A stretch of DNA of 49,410 bases from SAR202 cluster bacterium. Its GTDB lineage: Bacteria > Chloroflexota > Dehalococcoidia > Lucifugimonadales > UBA3495. The notes under the pieces are model-generated. The model did no database searches and had not been told where the DNA came from. It worked only from the letters and a program-made list of their open reading frames with translations. This document shows positions 19,873-29,173 of the stretch, one piece after another. Made by a program: the position numbers and the translations under genes. Positions within the stretch are counted from its first letter, which is position 1, and each line of letters opens with the position of its first letter. Location of the stretch: positions 1 to 49,410 of the forward strand of contig JABMNL010000015.1 in the NCBI GenBank assembly GCA_013204585.1, written 5' to 3'.

Positions 19873-20312
19873 GACTCCTCACTTACCAAGCCGCCAGCCG
19901 CCGGGTTGGCGCGGCCCCGATATTTTCCGCGACGATACAAAACTATACGGACAAATTGCTAAAACTAGATTTCAGAAGAAATATACCGCCCTCCGAACTT
20001 ACATTTACCTAACGATTCTAAGCGGGACTCTCCATTTGCCACGGATTCAGGAGGTAGCGCGTTTGCGCTAATTTCCAGTTGGTAGTTCATATAATCGGCA
20101 GCAGCCGTAGAGATTGCAACGACACATGCTGCTGGAGACGACGGTCTTTTCTTTGACCACGACTACCCCAGAAAGGAACAAAATGGCCCTGACAAACAAA
20201 AACGCCCCCGGCTCTAAAGAGCCGGGGCGTTTTTCATTAGCTTGGCGGCGGCGGGCTGAGACCCGCGAAGTCCGTCCTAGTAGCAGGCAGCGATGCCTTT
20301 ATTGCTAATTCT
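19873..20312. other. Intergenic region
   Basis: About 440 nt without a supportable gene. It contains the terminator of the XDH-type gene (20198-20234) and presumably the promoter of the sulfite-oxidase-like gene. Confidence 0.5.
20198..20234. terminator. Bidirectional hairpin terminator
   Basis: Stem AAAAACGCCCCCGGCTC/GAGCCGGGGCGTTTT with one bulged C and a TAAA loop, 79 nt beyond the stop of the XDH-type gene on the minus strand, with A-tract and T-tract on either side. Confidence 0.85.
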
Positions 20313-22625
20313 TTACTTCCCTTCTTTGGCCCACAGGGCTTCCAGAATGTTGCCTGGGGACATGGGCAGCACCTCCATGCGGACGCCCACAGCGCCGTGA
20401 ATGGCGTTGGCGACGGCGGCAAGCGGAGGCACAATACACACTTCGCCCACTCCCCGGACGCCGAAGGGATGGCCAGGATTGGGAACCTCCACAATAACTG
20501 TGTCAATCATCGGCAAGTCCAAACTGGTGGGCATCCGATAGTCCAGGAACGACGAGTTGGCCATCGCGCCCGACTCACTGTAGACATACTCTTCGTTAAG
20601 GGCCCAGCCGATTCCCTGGGCTACCCCGCCCTGCAATTGGCCTTCGACATAACTGGGATGGACGGCCTTCCCCACATCCTGCAAAGCAGTGTAGCGGAGG
20701 ATATCCACTTTGCCTGTTTCTGAGTCAACTTCGACGTCAACGATATGTACCGCGAAGGCGTTGCCCACGCCCGCCGGGTTTACGTTGCCCCGGCCCATCA
20801 CGGGACCACCGGTGCCGTTCAGCCGAGCAGCAAGCTGTTTGAAAGTCAGTTTCAATTCGGGATCCGATTTGTGGGAGGCTACTCCGTTGGCGTAATCCAC
20901 AACATCTGGGCTGACTTCCCATATCCGCGCGGCCCGTTGAATGAGCTGCTGCTTAATATCCGTGGCTGCCTCATAGGAAGCCCAGCCGGACTTGAAAGTC
21001 GCGCCACTTCCGGCAGTCAGCGAGGTGTAGCCTACGGAGTCGGTGTCGCCCACTGACGGGTGGACGTCCTCAGCGGGGATACCAAGTACCTCCGCCATCT
21101 GCATAGCCATCGAGGCCCGACCACCGCCGATGTCTGGCGACCCTTCAATCAAACTCACAGTTCCATCAGCATTAACACTGGCAGTGGCACAAGCTGGCCC
21201 GGTCCCATTGAACCAGAACCCAGCGGCGACGCCTCGGCCTTGGTTGGGGCCTTTTAGCGGGGTATTGTAATGCTCGGTTTTCATGGCTGCCGCCAAGGTT
21301 TCTAGGTAGCCAACCTTCTGCAGCACCGGGCCGGGGATTCGTCGGCTACCTTCTTTGGTGGCGTTCTTGACGCGGAATTCCAGCGGGTCCATTCCCAGCT
21401 TCTCGCAAATCTCGTCAATGACCGATTCTATGGCGAAGGATGCGGCGGGCACTCCCGGCGCGCGGTAGGCGGCAGCTTTGGGTTTGTTCACCACCACGTC
21501 GTATCCTTCAATTCTCCCATCGGCAATGTCGTACGGCGTTAAAACGCACTGGCAAGCCTGATTAATGGGCGACCCAGGGAAACCGCCGGCTTCGTACATC
21601 ATGGAGATGTCAGCGGCGGTAATCATTCCTTCTTTATTGGCCCCAATCTTCGCCCTAATGAAACTGCCTGAGGTCGGTCCGGTCGCTTCAAACACCTCGG
21701 CACGACCCATGGAAATTTTCACCGGACGCCTGGACTTCTTGGAAAGAGCTGCGGCCACCGGCTCTAAATAGATAACCGTCTTTCCTCCGAAGCCGCCGCC
21801 GATCTCCATTGGAACCACCTTGATTTGGGAGACCGGAATGCCCAGAACCAAGCTCGTGAGGTCCCGGATTTGGAAATGACCTTGGCTACTGCACCAGACA
21901 GTCAATTTACCATCTTCGCCCCACATAGCAGTTGCGGTATGCGGTTCAATGTAACCCTGGTGCACTGTGGCAGTACGGAACTCTCGCTCGACTATGACAT
22001 CAGCCTTTTTAAATCCCGCGTCGGGGTCTCCCAGCTCGAAAGTAAAGTGGCTGGCGATGTTGGTGGCTTTGCCGGTGTCATCATCGTCACGCAGGCCGCC
22101 GGGACGAACGTTCGGGGTCTCCACGTTGGCCAGCCTTTCGTGCAAGACCGGAGCATCAGCCTTCATGGCCTCCAACACGTCGACCACGGCAGGCAGTACT
22201 TCATAGTCCACATCAATTAGGGAAAGGGCTTGCTCCGCCACTTGGAGGCTGGTCGCCGCCACGGCAGCTACGGCATGACCTTTATATAAAGCTTTTTCGC
22301 TGGCCATGCAGTTGTTGCTAATCCACTTGGGGTTGGCCATAGCGCCTTCACCCAAATCAGCCACTTTGCCACTTGGTTGGGCAAAATCTGCGGCCGTGAC
22401 CACTGCCATAACACCTGGCAAGGCCAATGCTCGGGCCGGGTCGATGGACTTGATGCGAGCGTGGGCGTGGGGACTGCGCAGAATCTTGCCGTGGAGCATG
22501 CGCGGCAGTGTCATATCGGCGCTGTAGCGCGCCCGCCCGGTTACTTTGTCGTTGCCGTCGTGGCGAATGGGCCTGGTACCCACGACGTTGAATTCTTGGT
22601 TGGAAAGTACCACGTTGGATGTCAT
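20313..22625 (-). CDS. Xanthine dehydrogenase/aldehyde oxidase-type molybdopterin subunit
   Basis: A 770-aa large subunit of the xanthine dehydrogenase family, which hydroxylates aromatic heterocycles or aldehydes at a molybdenum centre. Visible landmarks are GRARYSADM near the N-terminus, EIGGGFGGKT, AAYRAPGVPAASFAIE with DPLEFRVKNA, QGGVAQGIGWAL, and the catalytic-Glu motif GVRGVGE near the C-terminus. The loop reads AYRAPG, not AYxCSFR, so this is not form I CO dehydrogenase. Enzymes of this class need a 2Fe-2S and a FAD subunit, and neither is encoded next to it. AGGAG is 6 nt upstream of the ATG. Single-gene transcript with its own terminator. Confidence 0.92.
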   Translation of the reverse strand: MTSNVVLSNQEFNVVGTRPIRHDGNDKVTGRARYSADMTLPRMLHGKILRSPHAHARIKSIDPARALALPGVMAVVTAADFAQPSGKVADLGEGAMANPKWISNNCMASEKALYKGHAVAAVAATSLQVAEQALSLIDVDYEVLPAVVDVLEAMKADAPVLHERLANVETPNVRPGGLRDDDDTGKATNIASHFTFELGDPDAGFKKADVIVEREFRTATVHQGYIEPHTATAMWGEDGKLTVWCSSQGHFQIRDLTSLVLGIPVSQIKVVPMEIGGGFGGKTVIYLEPVAAALSKKSRRPVKISMGRAEVFEATGPTSGSFIRAKIGANKEGMITAADISMMYEAGGFPGSPINQACQCVLTPYDIADGRIEGYDVVVNKPKAAAYRAPGVPAASFAIESVIDEICEKLGMDPLEFRVKNATKEGSRRIPGPVLQKVGYLETLAAAMKTEHYNTPLKGPNQGRGVAAGFWFNGTGPACATASVNADGTVSLIEGSPDIGGGRASMAMQMAEVLGIPAEDVHPSVGDTDSVGYTSLTAGSGATFKSGWASYEAATDIKQQLIQRAARIWEVSPDVVDYANGVASHKSDPELKLTFKQLAARLNGTGGPVMGRGNVNPAGVGNAFAVHIVDVEVDSETGKVDILRYTALQDVGKAVHPSYVEGQLQGGVAQGIGWALNEEYVYSESGAMANSSFLDYRMPTSLDLPMIDTVIVEVPNPGHPFGVRGVGEVCIVPPLAAVANAIHGAVGVRMEVLPMSPGNILEALWAKEGK

Positions 22626-22749
22626 CGCTTTCTCCTATTGGACCAGCCAATGTACTGGATTTCTGGGATTCTAACATATGAGGAGTCTGAATTACCGTTT
22701 GGGCAGAGTAGGCTGACTCGCCGATGAGGTTCCCAATGACGGACACAAC

Positions 22750-22778
22750 AACGCCCCGGCATAAATGTCCGGGGCGTT
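22750..22778 (-). terminator. Hairpin terminator of the dipeptide transporter operon
   Basis: A 10-bp stem AACGCCCCGG/CCGGGGCGTT with a 9-nt loop, 64 nt past the stop of the last ATPase gene. Confidence 0.8.
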
Positions 22779-22841
22779 AATTATTGGCTTGGTAGCCAAT
22801 CATCTACGAAGGACACCTGGCTCGAACATCAATATGCGATA

Positions 22842-23831
22842 TTAATAAAGGTGGCAGGATACTTTGTGACCGGGCGCTAACTCACCCAAGACCGGTTCTT
22901 CTCGGGAACAGCGGTCAAGAACAAAGGGACATCTGGGGTGGAACGAGCATCCAGACGGTGGGTTAAGGGGCGATGGGACCTCACCAGACAGCACCAATTC
23001 CTCCCGTTGAATGTCAGGATGCGATGGCAGGGAAGCCGTAATCAAAGCCTTGGTGTAAGGGTGCATCGGGTTGGTGAATAGCTCTCGAGTGGGAGCTTCC
23101 TCCACCAATTTGCCCAGGTACATCACCCCTACTTGATGACTCATATAACGCACTGTCGCCAGGTTGTGGGCAATCAGCAGGTAGCTCACACCGTAGCGTT
23201 TCTGCAAATCTTTTAGCAGATTCATTATTTGCGCGCGGATGGATACGTCGAGCGCCGATACCGGCTCGTCCAGCACGATGACTTTTGGCTGCAAGGACAA
23301 CGCCCGGGCGATGGCGATGCGCTGCCGTTGTCCACCGCTGAATTCGTGGGGGTAATAGTCCGCCTGGTAGCTGTGCAGGCCGACATCGTTTAGAAGCCTT
23401 TCCAGGTTCTCTCTGGCTTCGTGCTTGCTCATGGTCTGATTGGCCAGCAGCGGCTCTAAAATGATTGAACCAACCTTCAATCGAGGGTTCAACGAACTCC
23501 AGGGGTCTTGGAACACCGCCTGCACCGACGACCGATAGAGTTTGCGGTCGTCCGCGTCAAAATCAGCAATGTCTTTGCCATTGAACCGAATTTGGCCACT
23601 GGTCGGCATTTCCACCTGAAGCACCATCTTGGCAGTGGTCGTTTTTCCGCAACCGGACTCGCCGACCAGACCGTAGGTCTCGCCCTCACGAATCTGGAAG
23701 GACACCCCATCAACCGCCTTCACTTCTCCAACTAAGTGCCGAAGAATCAGCCCTTTGGTGACCGGAAAATATTTCTGAATATTGTCCAGTTGAATTATTG
23801 CGTTAGTCGACTGTTCGTAAGTTGTAGTCAT
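22842..23831 (-). CDS. Oligopeptide ABC transporter ATP-binding protein (OppF/DppF type)
   Basis: A 329-aa ATPase that drives peptide import with its partner DppD-type ATPase and two permeases. Walker A is GESGCGKTTT, the signature is FSGGQRQR, Walker B is VIVLDEPVSALD, and the C-terminal Cys-rich extension PPSGCSFHPRCPFVLDRC is characteristic of this group. The N-terminal QLDNIQKYFPVTKGLILRH is typical of the F subunit. Its ATG follows a weak GGAA site and begins 11 nt downstream of the D-type gene, so the two are co-translated. Last gene of a five-gene operon (B-C-A-D-F). Confidence 0.95.
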   Translation of the reverse strand: MTTTYEQSTNAIIQLDNIQKYFPVTKGLILRHLVGEVKAVDGVSFQIREGETYGLVGESGCGKTTTAKMVLQVEMPTSGQIRFNGKDIADFDADDRKLYRSSVQAVFQDPWSSLNPRLKVGSIILEPLLANQTMSKHEARENLERLLNDVGLHSYQADYYPHEFSGGQRQRIAIARALSLQPKVIVLDEPVSALDVSIRAQIMNLLKDLQKRYGVSYLLIAHNLATVRYMSHQVGVMYLGKLVEEAPTRELFTNPMHPYTKALITASLPSHPDIQREELVLSGEVPSPLNPPSGCSFHPRCPFVLDRCSREEPVLGELAPGHKVSCHLY

Positions 23832-23842
23832 ATTATTTCCAT

Positions 23843-24820
23843 TTATTTACCGGCCAGCTTCCAGCAAGTAGCCGAATGCCCGTCTCCAACTTGAATCAGG
23901 TCTGGGAAGGCCTCGTTACAACGGTCAAATACGTAGGGACATCGCGGCGCAAAGGTGCATCCGGGCGGCAGATTGTCCAATGCCGGGGGCTGACCTTCAA
24001 TCGAGTAGAGGTATTCAACCTCCTCGTCCACGTTGGGAACCGACCGCATCAGAGCCTCGGTGTAAGGATGGGCGGGGTGGTTGAACAGGTCCCGCACATC
24101 GGCGATTTCTGCCATTCGGCCCGCATACATTACCGCCACCCGGTCGCACATCTTGGCGACGATTCCAAAGTCGTGGGTAATAAAAATTATCGACATGCCG
24201 GTGTCAGCTTGAAGTTCTTTTAGTAGGGCCAGGTATTGGTACTGGATTGTTGCGTCTAGAGATGTGGTAGCCTCATCGGCAATCAGCACCTTGGGGGAAC
24301 CGGCGATGGCGATAGACCCGACCACCCGTTGCCGCATGCCACCGCTCATCTGGTGGGGGTAGTTGCTCATGCGATCCTCCGGTGAGGCGATCTTAACCTT
24401 TTGCAGCAACTCTATCGCACGGTCCTTCAGGCTAAACCGGCTAGCCTCTTTGACTTGCCGCACCGTCTCGACCACTTGATTGCCGACGGTGAACACTGGG
24501 TTGAGCGAGGTCATCGGGTCTTGCAATATCATGCAAATTTCACGACCACGAATGGCCTGCATTTCGGACTGAGTCTTCTGCACCAGGTCTTCACCCTGGA
24601 ACAGAATCTTTCCTCCTACAATCCGTCCTGCGGGTTGTGGAACCAACCCCATCAGCGATAGCGCGGTCATGCTTTTCCCAGACCCAGACTCGCCGACGAT
24701 GCCCAGAGTCTCTCCGGGCATTAACGTGAAGCTGACCCCATCAACGGCTTTCACGACTCCCGTTCGGGTGAAGAAATGGGTTTTCAAGTCCTGGACATCT
24801 AAGACCGGAGTGTCTGCCAT
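23843..24820 (-). CDS. Oligopeptide ABC transporter ATP-binding protein (OppD/DppD type)
   Basis: A 325-aa ATPase of the D type. Walker A GESGSGKSMTALSLMG, signature MSGGMRQRV and Walker B VLIADEATTSLD are in place (DEA instead of the usual DEP), and the C-terminal GCTFAPRCPYVFDRC block is the oligopeptide/dipeptide transporter extension. The ATG at 24818-24820 is preferred because GGTGAG lies about 7 nt upstream; a GTG four codons earlier has no ribosome binding site. Fourth gene of the operon, with a 232-nt gap after the substrate-binding protein gene that contains a hairpin. Confidence 0.95.
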   Translation of the reverse strand: MADTPVLDVQDLKTHFFTRTGVVKAVDGVSFTLMPGETLGIVGESGSGKSMTALSLMGLVPQPAGRIVGGKILFQGEDLVQKTQSEMQAIRGREICMILQDPMTSLNPVFTVGNQVVETVRQVKEASRFSLKDRAIELLQKVKIASPEDRMSNYPHQMSGGMRQRVVGSIAIAGSPKVLIADEATTSLDATIQYQYLALLKELQADTGMSIIFITHDFGIVAKMCDRVAVMYAGRMAEIADVRDLFNHPAHPYTEALMRSVPNVDEEVEYLYSIEGQPPALDNLPPGCTFAPRCPYVFDRCNEAFPDLIQVGDGHSATCWKLAGK

Positions 24821-24976
24821 ATATAAACTCACCGAGGTAAAAACTTGGACAAAGTAACTGCTAGTCCCAACATTTAACTTAGGGAACTGACGTTACCGGA
24901 CACAGTGCTCGCGGGAATGCCTCGAACTATAATTCGGCGTCCCGAGGGCGTCAAATAACAAAGGTACTGAAAGGAA

Positions 24977-25025
24977 AAGCTCCCCAGAGAACCGCAATAT
25001 TGCTCGCCGGTTCCCTGAGGAGCTT
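24977..25025 (-). terminator. Hairpin after the substrate-binding protein gene
   Basis: An 18-nt imperfect stem (24977-24994 with 25008-25025) 28 nt past the stop of the substrate-binding protein gene. Being inside the operon, it may attenuate transcription so the binding protein is made in excess over the ATPases. Confidence 0.6.
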
Positions 25026-25052
25026 AGGATCAAAGAACTTGGCCTTCTTTAA

Positions 25053-26759
25053 TTATTTAAGCGTAATAGTATGAAGACCGGAGATATTCGGCGCTAATGG
25101 GTACGGTTCCCAATTAGCGATACGAGACCCCACTCCCCAAGGAACGTTCACGTATCCGATTCCTATCTCGTAACCTTCGTTGCGAATAACCTTATAAAAC
25201 TCGGTCAGAGCGGCCGCTCTTTCATCGTTGTCCACAATGCGAGCCGCGGCCTGTGCCTGAGCTTGAAGTTCGGGATCATCACTCCGACGGATATTACCTT
25301 CGGCATCGCCATAGCCATTTACCGTAATGCTAAGGGCGTCGCGACGGGTTTCATTATCCCGCCAGATGAGTTCACCGGCTAACTCGCCATCGCCCCAGGC
25401 TTTTCTGATGGCTTGAGAATTCCCGACCCTGACTTCCACGTCTAGGCCCAGTTCCTTTCTCCAGAACTCGGCGGCTAACTGGGCAGCCTCGGTCTGGAAG
25501 GGCATAGATGTGGACTCCCAAGTATGCAGTACTATTTTGCCCGCTCCCTTGCCGTCGGCATAGCCTGCCGCCGCCAAAAGCTCTCGTGCTTTATCGGGAT
25601 CAAAGGGGAATGGGTCTAGGTCGGTGGTGTACCCGATTGTGCTGGGGGTAACTGCGCCCCAACCCTTTACCTGGAATACCTGCTCACCGCCATAAAGTTC
25701 GTCTCGGATGATTTCCTTGTTAATGGCGTAGTGCAGTGCCAGTCGAAAATCCTTCTTGGCGCAAGGTAAGCTGTCATCCGCCCAGCAATGCATGAAGGGC
25801 AGCCAAACATAGTTACCTTCCTCGCCGAAAATCAAACGGCCACCGCCGGATTCAATCTGGCCTTTCGCGGTCAAACTGACTGGGGCAATGTCGGCATCGC
25901 CCGCTCGTAGGGCTGACACTCTGGTAGATTCTTCCGGCACCAGGAATAATGTCACTTCTTCGAAAGGTATTCTTTTGTCCTCGGGGAAACCGTTGTCGGG
26001 CTGATAGTAAAAGTCGTCGAACCGCTCAAAGGTCATGGAGCTGGCCCGAACATGCTTTGTTAGCTTCAACGGCCCGGCGCCAATGGGATTCTTATCGTAA
26101 GCAATCTCGGCGTCTTTATTATGATAGTCAGCTCTGGCTGGTATGACATGGAACCAACCCGGTCCCGTTTCAGACAACGTAGTTGCAATTTCCGGGGCAG
26201 GGAAAGTGGTCTTCAACAATACATCACGCCCGTCCAACTCAATACCATCGGACTGACGAGACATCCTAAGCGACGATGGAGCGATGACGAAATCTTTCGC
26301 ATCAGCGCTATAGAGATGTTGGAATGTCCAATATACGTCTTCCGGGGTTAACTCTGTCCCGTCCTGCCACTTCACGCCTTCACGGATGGTAAATGTCCAG
26401 GTTAGGCCATCTTCAGAGAGATTCCAGGCGCTGGCGATGCCAGGCACCATCTCTCGCTCGACATTGTCGGAGATGAGGAACCCGTGCATGATCCGCCCAT
26501 AGTTCATATCGCCCGCCAGTCCCAGCGAGTAACCGACATCGAACCGTTCACTTCCAAAGTCGCCAACCATGATCTTCAAATTGCCGGAATACACTGTGCC
26601 CATACTTGGCGAATCAGCGGACCCGGGAACGGCGGTGGGTTGGGACGCTCCGCCAGAAACTGCAGTAGGTGCGTTGGTATCGTTTGCCGCAGGCTCGTCG
26701 GAGCTGCCACAAGCGAACATCAACACTAGGATTAGTCCTAGAATAATCTTTGCCGCCAT
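25053..26759 (-). CDS. Solute-binding lipoprotein, family 5 (peptide transporter)
   Basis: A 568-aa extracytoplasmic binding protein of the SBP_bac_5 family, delivering peptides or similar solutes to the permease. It has a short hydrophobic signal with lipobox-like LMFAC (Cys about residue 17), then a Ser/Thr/Ala/Pro-rich linker, then the family motif beginning near LVPG: VPGIASAWNLSEDGLTWTFTIREGVKWQDGTELTPEDV. The ATG at 26757-26759 is chosen because GGGAGG is 7 nt upstream; a start six codons earlier is less likely. Third gene of the operon. The ligand is unknown; the family also binds nickel, opines and sugars. Confidence 0.93.
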   Translation of the reverse strand: MAAKIILGLILVLMFACGSSDEPAANDTNAPTAVSGGASQPTAVPGSADSPSMGTVYSGNLKIMVGDFGSERFDVGYSLGLAGDMNYGRIMHGFLISDNVEREMVPGIASAWNLSEDGLTWTFTIREGVKWQDGTELTPEDVYWTFQHLYSADAKDFVIAPSSLRMSRQSDGIELDGRDVLLKTTFPAPEIATTLSETGPGWFHVIPARADYHNKDAEIAYDKNPIGAGPLKLTKHVRASSMTFERFDDFYYQPDNGFPEDKRIPFEEVTLFLVPEESTRVSALRAGDADIAPVSLTAKGQIESGGGRLIFGEEGNYVWLPFMHCWADDSLPCAKKDFRLALHYAINKEIIRDELYGGEQVFQVKGWGAVTPSTIGYTTDLDPFPFDPDKARELLAAAGYADGKGAGKIVLHTWESTSMPFQTEAAQLAAEFWRKELGLDVEVRVGNSQAIRKAWGDGELAGELIWRDNETRRDALSITVNGYGDAEGNIRRSDDPELQAQAQAAARIVDNDERAAALTEFYKVIRNEGYEIGIGYVNVPWGVGSRIANWEPYPLAPNISGLHTITLK

Positions 26760-26909
26760 GAAATTTCCTCCCATCAAAAGTGTTTATCAGGCCAATAGCC
26801 AGAATCGATTAAGAGCTTGCTCTAAAGTCCTCCTTGTTGTTAACTGATTCCCCTCTTTTCATTTTTCCTAAGTTCGTTAGTTCATTAATTTGAACCGTCG
26901 TTTGCGACG

Positions 26910-27788
26910 CTAGAGCCTTCTCAACTTGGGGTCCAAGGCGTCTCGCATCCAGTCGCCAAAGTAGTTAAATGCCAAGACCACTACGGTAATGGCAATACCG
27001 GGGAAAAGAGACAGCCACCAAACTTCCAGGATGACCGCTTTTCCTTCCGACACCATGATGCCCCAAGCTGGCTCACCGACCGGGAGGCCCAAGCCCAGAA
27101 AGCTTAGCGATGCCTCCAGCAGGATGACCTGCCCCACCTGAAGACTGGTGATAATCATTAGAGTATTGACCGTGTTGGGGAATATATGACGCCAGATGAT
27201 TACGGGCATGGAAACCCCGGCGATCCTGGCAGCGACGACATAGTCCATGTCTTTTATGCTGAGCACGTCGCCTCGAATCATACGAGCAAACCGTGCCCAA
27301 ACAGTCAACAATACCGCCAGAATAATGCTCTCGATGCCGGCCCCCAGGATGACCACAATGACCATTGCAACCAGAATGGTGGGAAAACCAAGCGCAGCGT
27401 CGGCAGCGCGCATGGTAATAGCGTCGAACCACCCTTCCCGAAAACCGGCTACCAGGCCAATCACGGTGCCAACCAAGGCGCCGGTGCCAAGAGCCACCAG
27501 GCTGATAAATACGGTGGTGCGGGCGCCGTATATCAGGCGGCTCAGCATGTCCCGTCCAAGTATGTCGGTGCCTAGTGGGTAGCTTAGGTTTTCGCCCGGA
27601 GCCAATTTGCCATTCAGTATGCTGATCTCAGTGGGATCATGGGGCGCGACCAGTGGGGAAAAAGCAGCGCAGACCAGTAGGATGAGCATGACAAACACAG
27701 AAATCCACGGCAGTTTTAGATTCCTGGTTCGCCGGTACGCTATCCGCCACCAGCCTTGCCCAAGCTCAGCATTAATTGCAGTTGCCAT
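26910..27788 (-). CDS. Oligopeptide ABC transporter permease (OppC/DppC type)
   Basis: A 292-aa membrane protein with about six transmembrane helices. The C-type topology is shown by a first helix near residues 29-50 (WISVFVMLILLVCAAF), a periplasmic loop with HPLGTDILGRDMLSR-type sequence (YPLGTDILGRDMLSRLIYG) and a cytoplasmic EAA loop AARIAGVSMPVIIWRHIFPN. AAGGTG lies upstream of the ATG. It starts 12 nt after the B-type permease gene and the two should form the translocation pore. Confidence 0.93.
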   Translation of the reverse strand: MATAINAELGQGWWRIAYRRTRNLKLPWISVFVMLILLVCAAFSPLVAPHDPTEISILNGKLAPGENLSYPLGTDILGRDMLSRLIYGARTTVFISLVALGTGALVGTVIGLVAGFREGWFDAITMRAADAALGFPTILVAMVIVVILGAGIESIILAVLLTVWARFARMIRGDVLSIKDMDYVVAARIAGVSMPVIIWRHIFPNTVNTLMIITSLQVGQVILLEASLSFLGLGLPVGEPAWGIMVSEGKAVILEVWWLSLFPGIAITVVVLAFNYFGDWMRDALDPKLRRL

Positions 27789-27800
27789 CGCACACCTTTG

Positions 27801-28718
27801 CTACTCGTACCTGATTCGCGGGTTCACGTAGGCGTACAGGATGTCCACAACCAAGGATACGACAACATAGAATAATCCTGCCGCCAATACGGTCGCCTGA
27901 ATTATTGGAAAGTCTCGTTGATTGATGCCCTGGAGCAACAATCGACCGATTCCCGGCCAGGCAAAGACCACTTCAATCGCCACCGAGCCGTTAAGCAACC
28001 CCGCTAAAGTTAGTCCGCTAAACGTAAGAGCCGGAATGACAGCGTTCTTCAGGGCATGCTTATAGATAACCATCCGTTCGGGGAGACCCTTAACGCGCGC
28101 AAATTTAACGTACTCGGTATCCAAGACGTCCAGCATACTGGAGCGTACCAGGCGGACAATCCCAGCCATACCGCCCCACGAAAGCACGAAGGCGGGAAGG
28201 ATATAGTGATCGATGCCTCCGCGACCAAAGGTAGGAAGCCAGCCGAGTATAGCCCCGAACAACAAAATCAGCATGATTGCTACCCAAAAACTAGGGGCAG
28301 CAATCCCCAGCACCGCGAAGAATTTTCCTATGTGATCGAAAATGGTATCGCGTTTCACCGCAGATAAGACACCCAAAGGAATACCCACTATTAGGGTTAA
28401 AAGAAACGCAGCCCCGGCCAACTCCAGCGTCGCCGGTAATCGCTCCATGAGTGTGTCTCGTGCCGACTGCCCGGTAATTGGTGAAGTTCCAAAATCTCCC
28501 CGGACGACATTACCCAAGAAAACTAAGTATTGGACTGGAAGCGGTTTGTCTAAGCCAATGTTCTTCTTGAGCTGCTCATAATCCTCTTGGGTGCCCTCTG
28601 CGCCCAAGAGATATAGGGCCGGGTCACCAGTCAGATGCGAACTCACGAACACTGCCATGCTAAGAACCAAGAGGGTAATTACCCCCTGTGTTAACCGCAC
28701 CAAGATGTACCGTTGCAC
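27801..28718 (-). CDS. Oligopeptide ABC transporter permease (OppB/DppB type)
   Basis: A 305-aa permease, first gene of the transporter operon. The N-terminus reads VQRYILVRLTQGVITLLVLSMAVF with the typical first helix, followed by the long periplasmic region LTGDPALYLLGAEGTQEDYEQLKKNIGLDKPLPVQYL and the EAA loop KFARVKGLPERMVIYKHALKNAVIP. The GTG at 28716-28718 is used, since GGAGG lies 4 nt upstream and the family starts here; the frame is open 28 codons further upstream but that stretch is Arg/Pro-rich and unlike a permease N-terminus. Confidence 0.9.
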   Translation of the reverse strand: MQRYILVRLTQGVITLLVLSMAVFVSSHLTGDPALYLLGAEGTQEDYEQLKKNIGLDKPLPVQYLVFLGNVVRGDFGTSPITGQSARDTLMERLPATLELAGAAFLLTLIVGIPLGVLSAVKRDTIFDHIGKFFAVLGIAAPSFWVAIMLILLFGAILGWLPTFGRGGIDHYILPAFVLSWGGMAGIVRLVRSSMLDVLDTEYVKFARVKGLPERMVIYKHALKNAVIPALTFSGLTLAGLLNGSVAIEVVFAWPGIGRLLLQGINQRDFPIIQATVLAAGLFYVVVSLVVDILYAYVNPRIRYE

Positions 28719-29173
28719 TTTGCCTCCGACGTTTGGGTAAGGAAGTGGATTGGTAGGGGGTAACCGCCTTAGTCTTCGCCGGAGTACCGCCTGTGGGCTC
28801 ACCCAGGGATGCCTGCACTAGAATAATTGAACCTGAATTGGGCATCCGGCCGAATAGCTCAATCCATTCCCGCTACCGGAGTTCAGGCGCGAAACCGCTC
28901 TGCTACGGCGACCAACCCCAGACCAGTCTTATCAAGTAATCGCCTCGCCAGCCTTAGCTGGCAGGCGATTTTTGTCAATTTGTACGACCGCTAGCTACGC
29001 GGCGTGAGGGAATACTAATCTCAAGGAGGAAGATTGTCCACCGATTTTAATATCGGTTCATCAAGCTAGCAGCACCAAAGAAATCGAACTACTCGGTAGC
29101 ATTGTCGACGACAACTTCATTTGGGAATAAATTGCGACAAACGGTACTTGTAACAGCCAAGAGGTGGTCGTCT
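28719..29173. other. Intergenic region with terminator and hairpin
   Basis: About 455 nt with no supportable protein gene. It should contain the promoter of the transporter operon (minus strand). It also has a GGATGCC/GGCATCC 7-bp stem at 28807-28847 and a plus-strand terminator at 28938-28973 with no gene before it. Confidence 0.5.
28938..28973 (+). terminator. Plus-strand hairpin terminator without an upstream gene
   Basis: AATCGCCT/AGGCGATT (8 bp) and CCAGC/GCTGG (5 bp) stems separated by a small interior loop, with a T5 tract directly after. No plus-strand coding region precedes it, so it may end a short untranslated transcript. Confidence 0.7.

Noticed and set aside
20114-20308. A 64-codon plus-strand frame between the XDH-type and sulfite-oxidase-like genes
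   Set aside because: It spans a terminator hairpin and has no ribosome binding site or plausible protein composition.
20313-22625. Form I CO dehydrogenase large subunit
   Set aside because: The active-site loop is AYRAPG rather than AYxCSFR.
28848-28930. tRNA gene in the region before the plus-strand terminator
   Set aside because: TAGCTCAA and a terminal ACCA look suggestive, but no acceptor stem, T-arm or anticodon arm can be formed on either strand.
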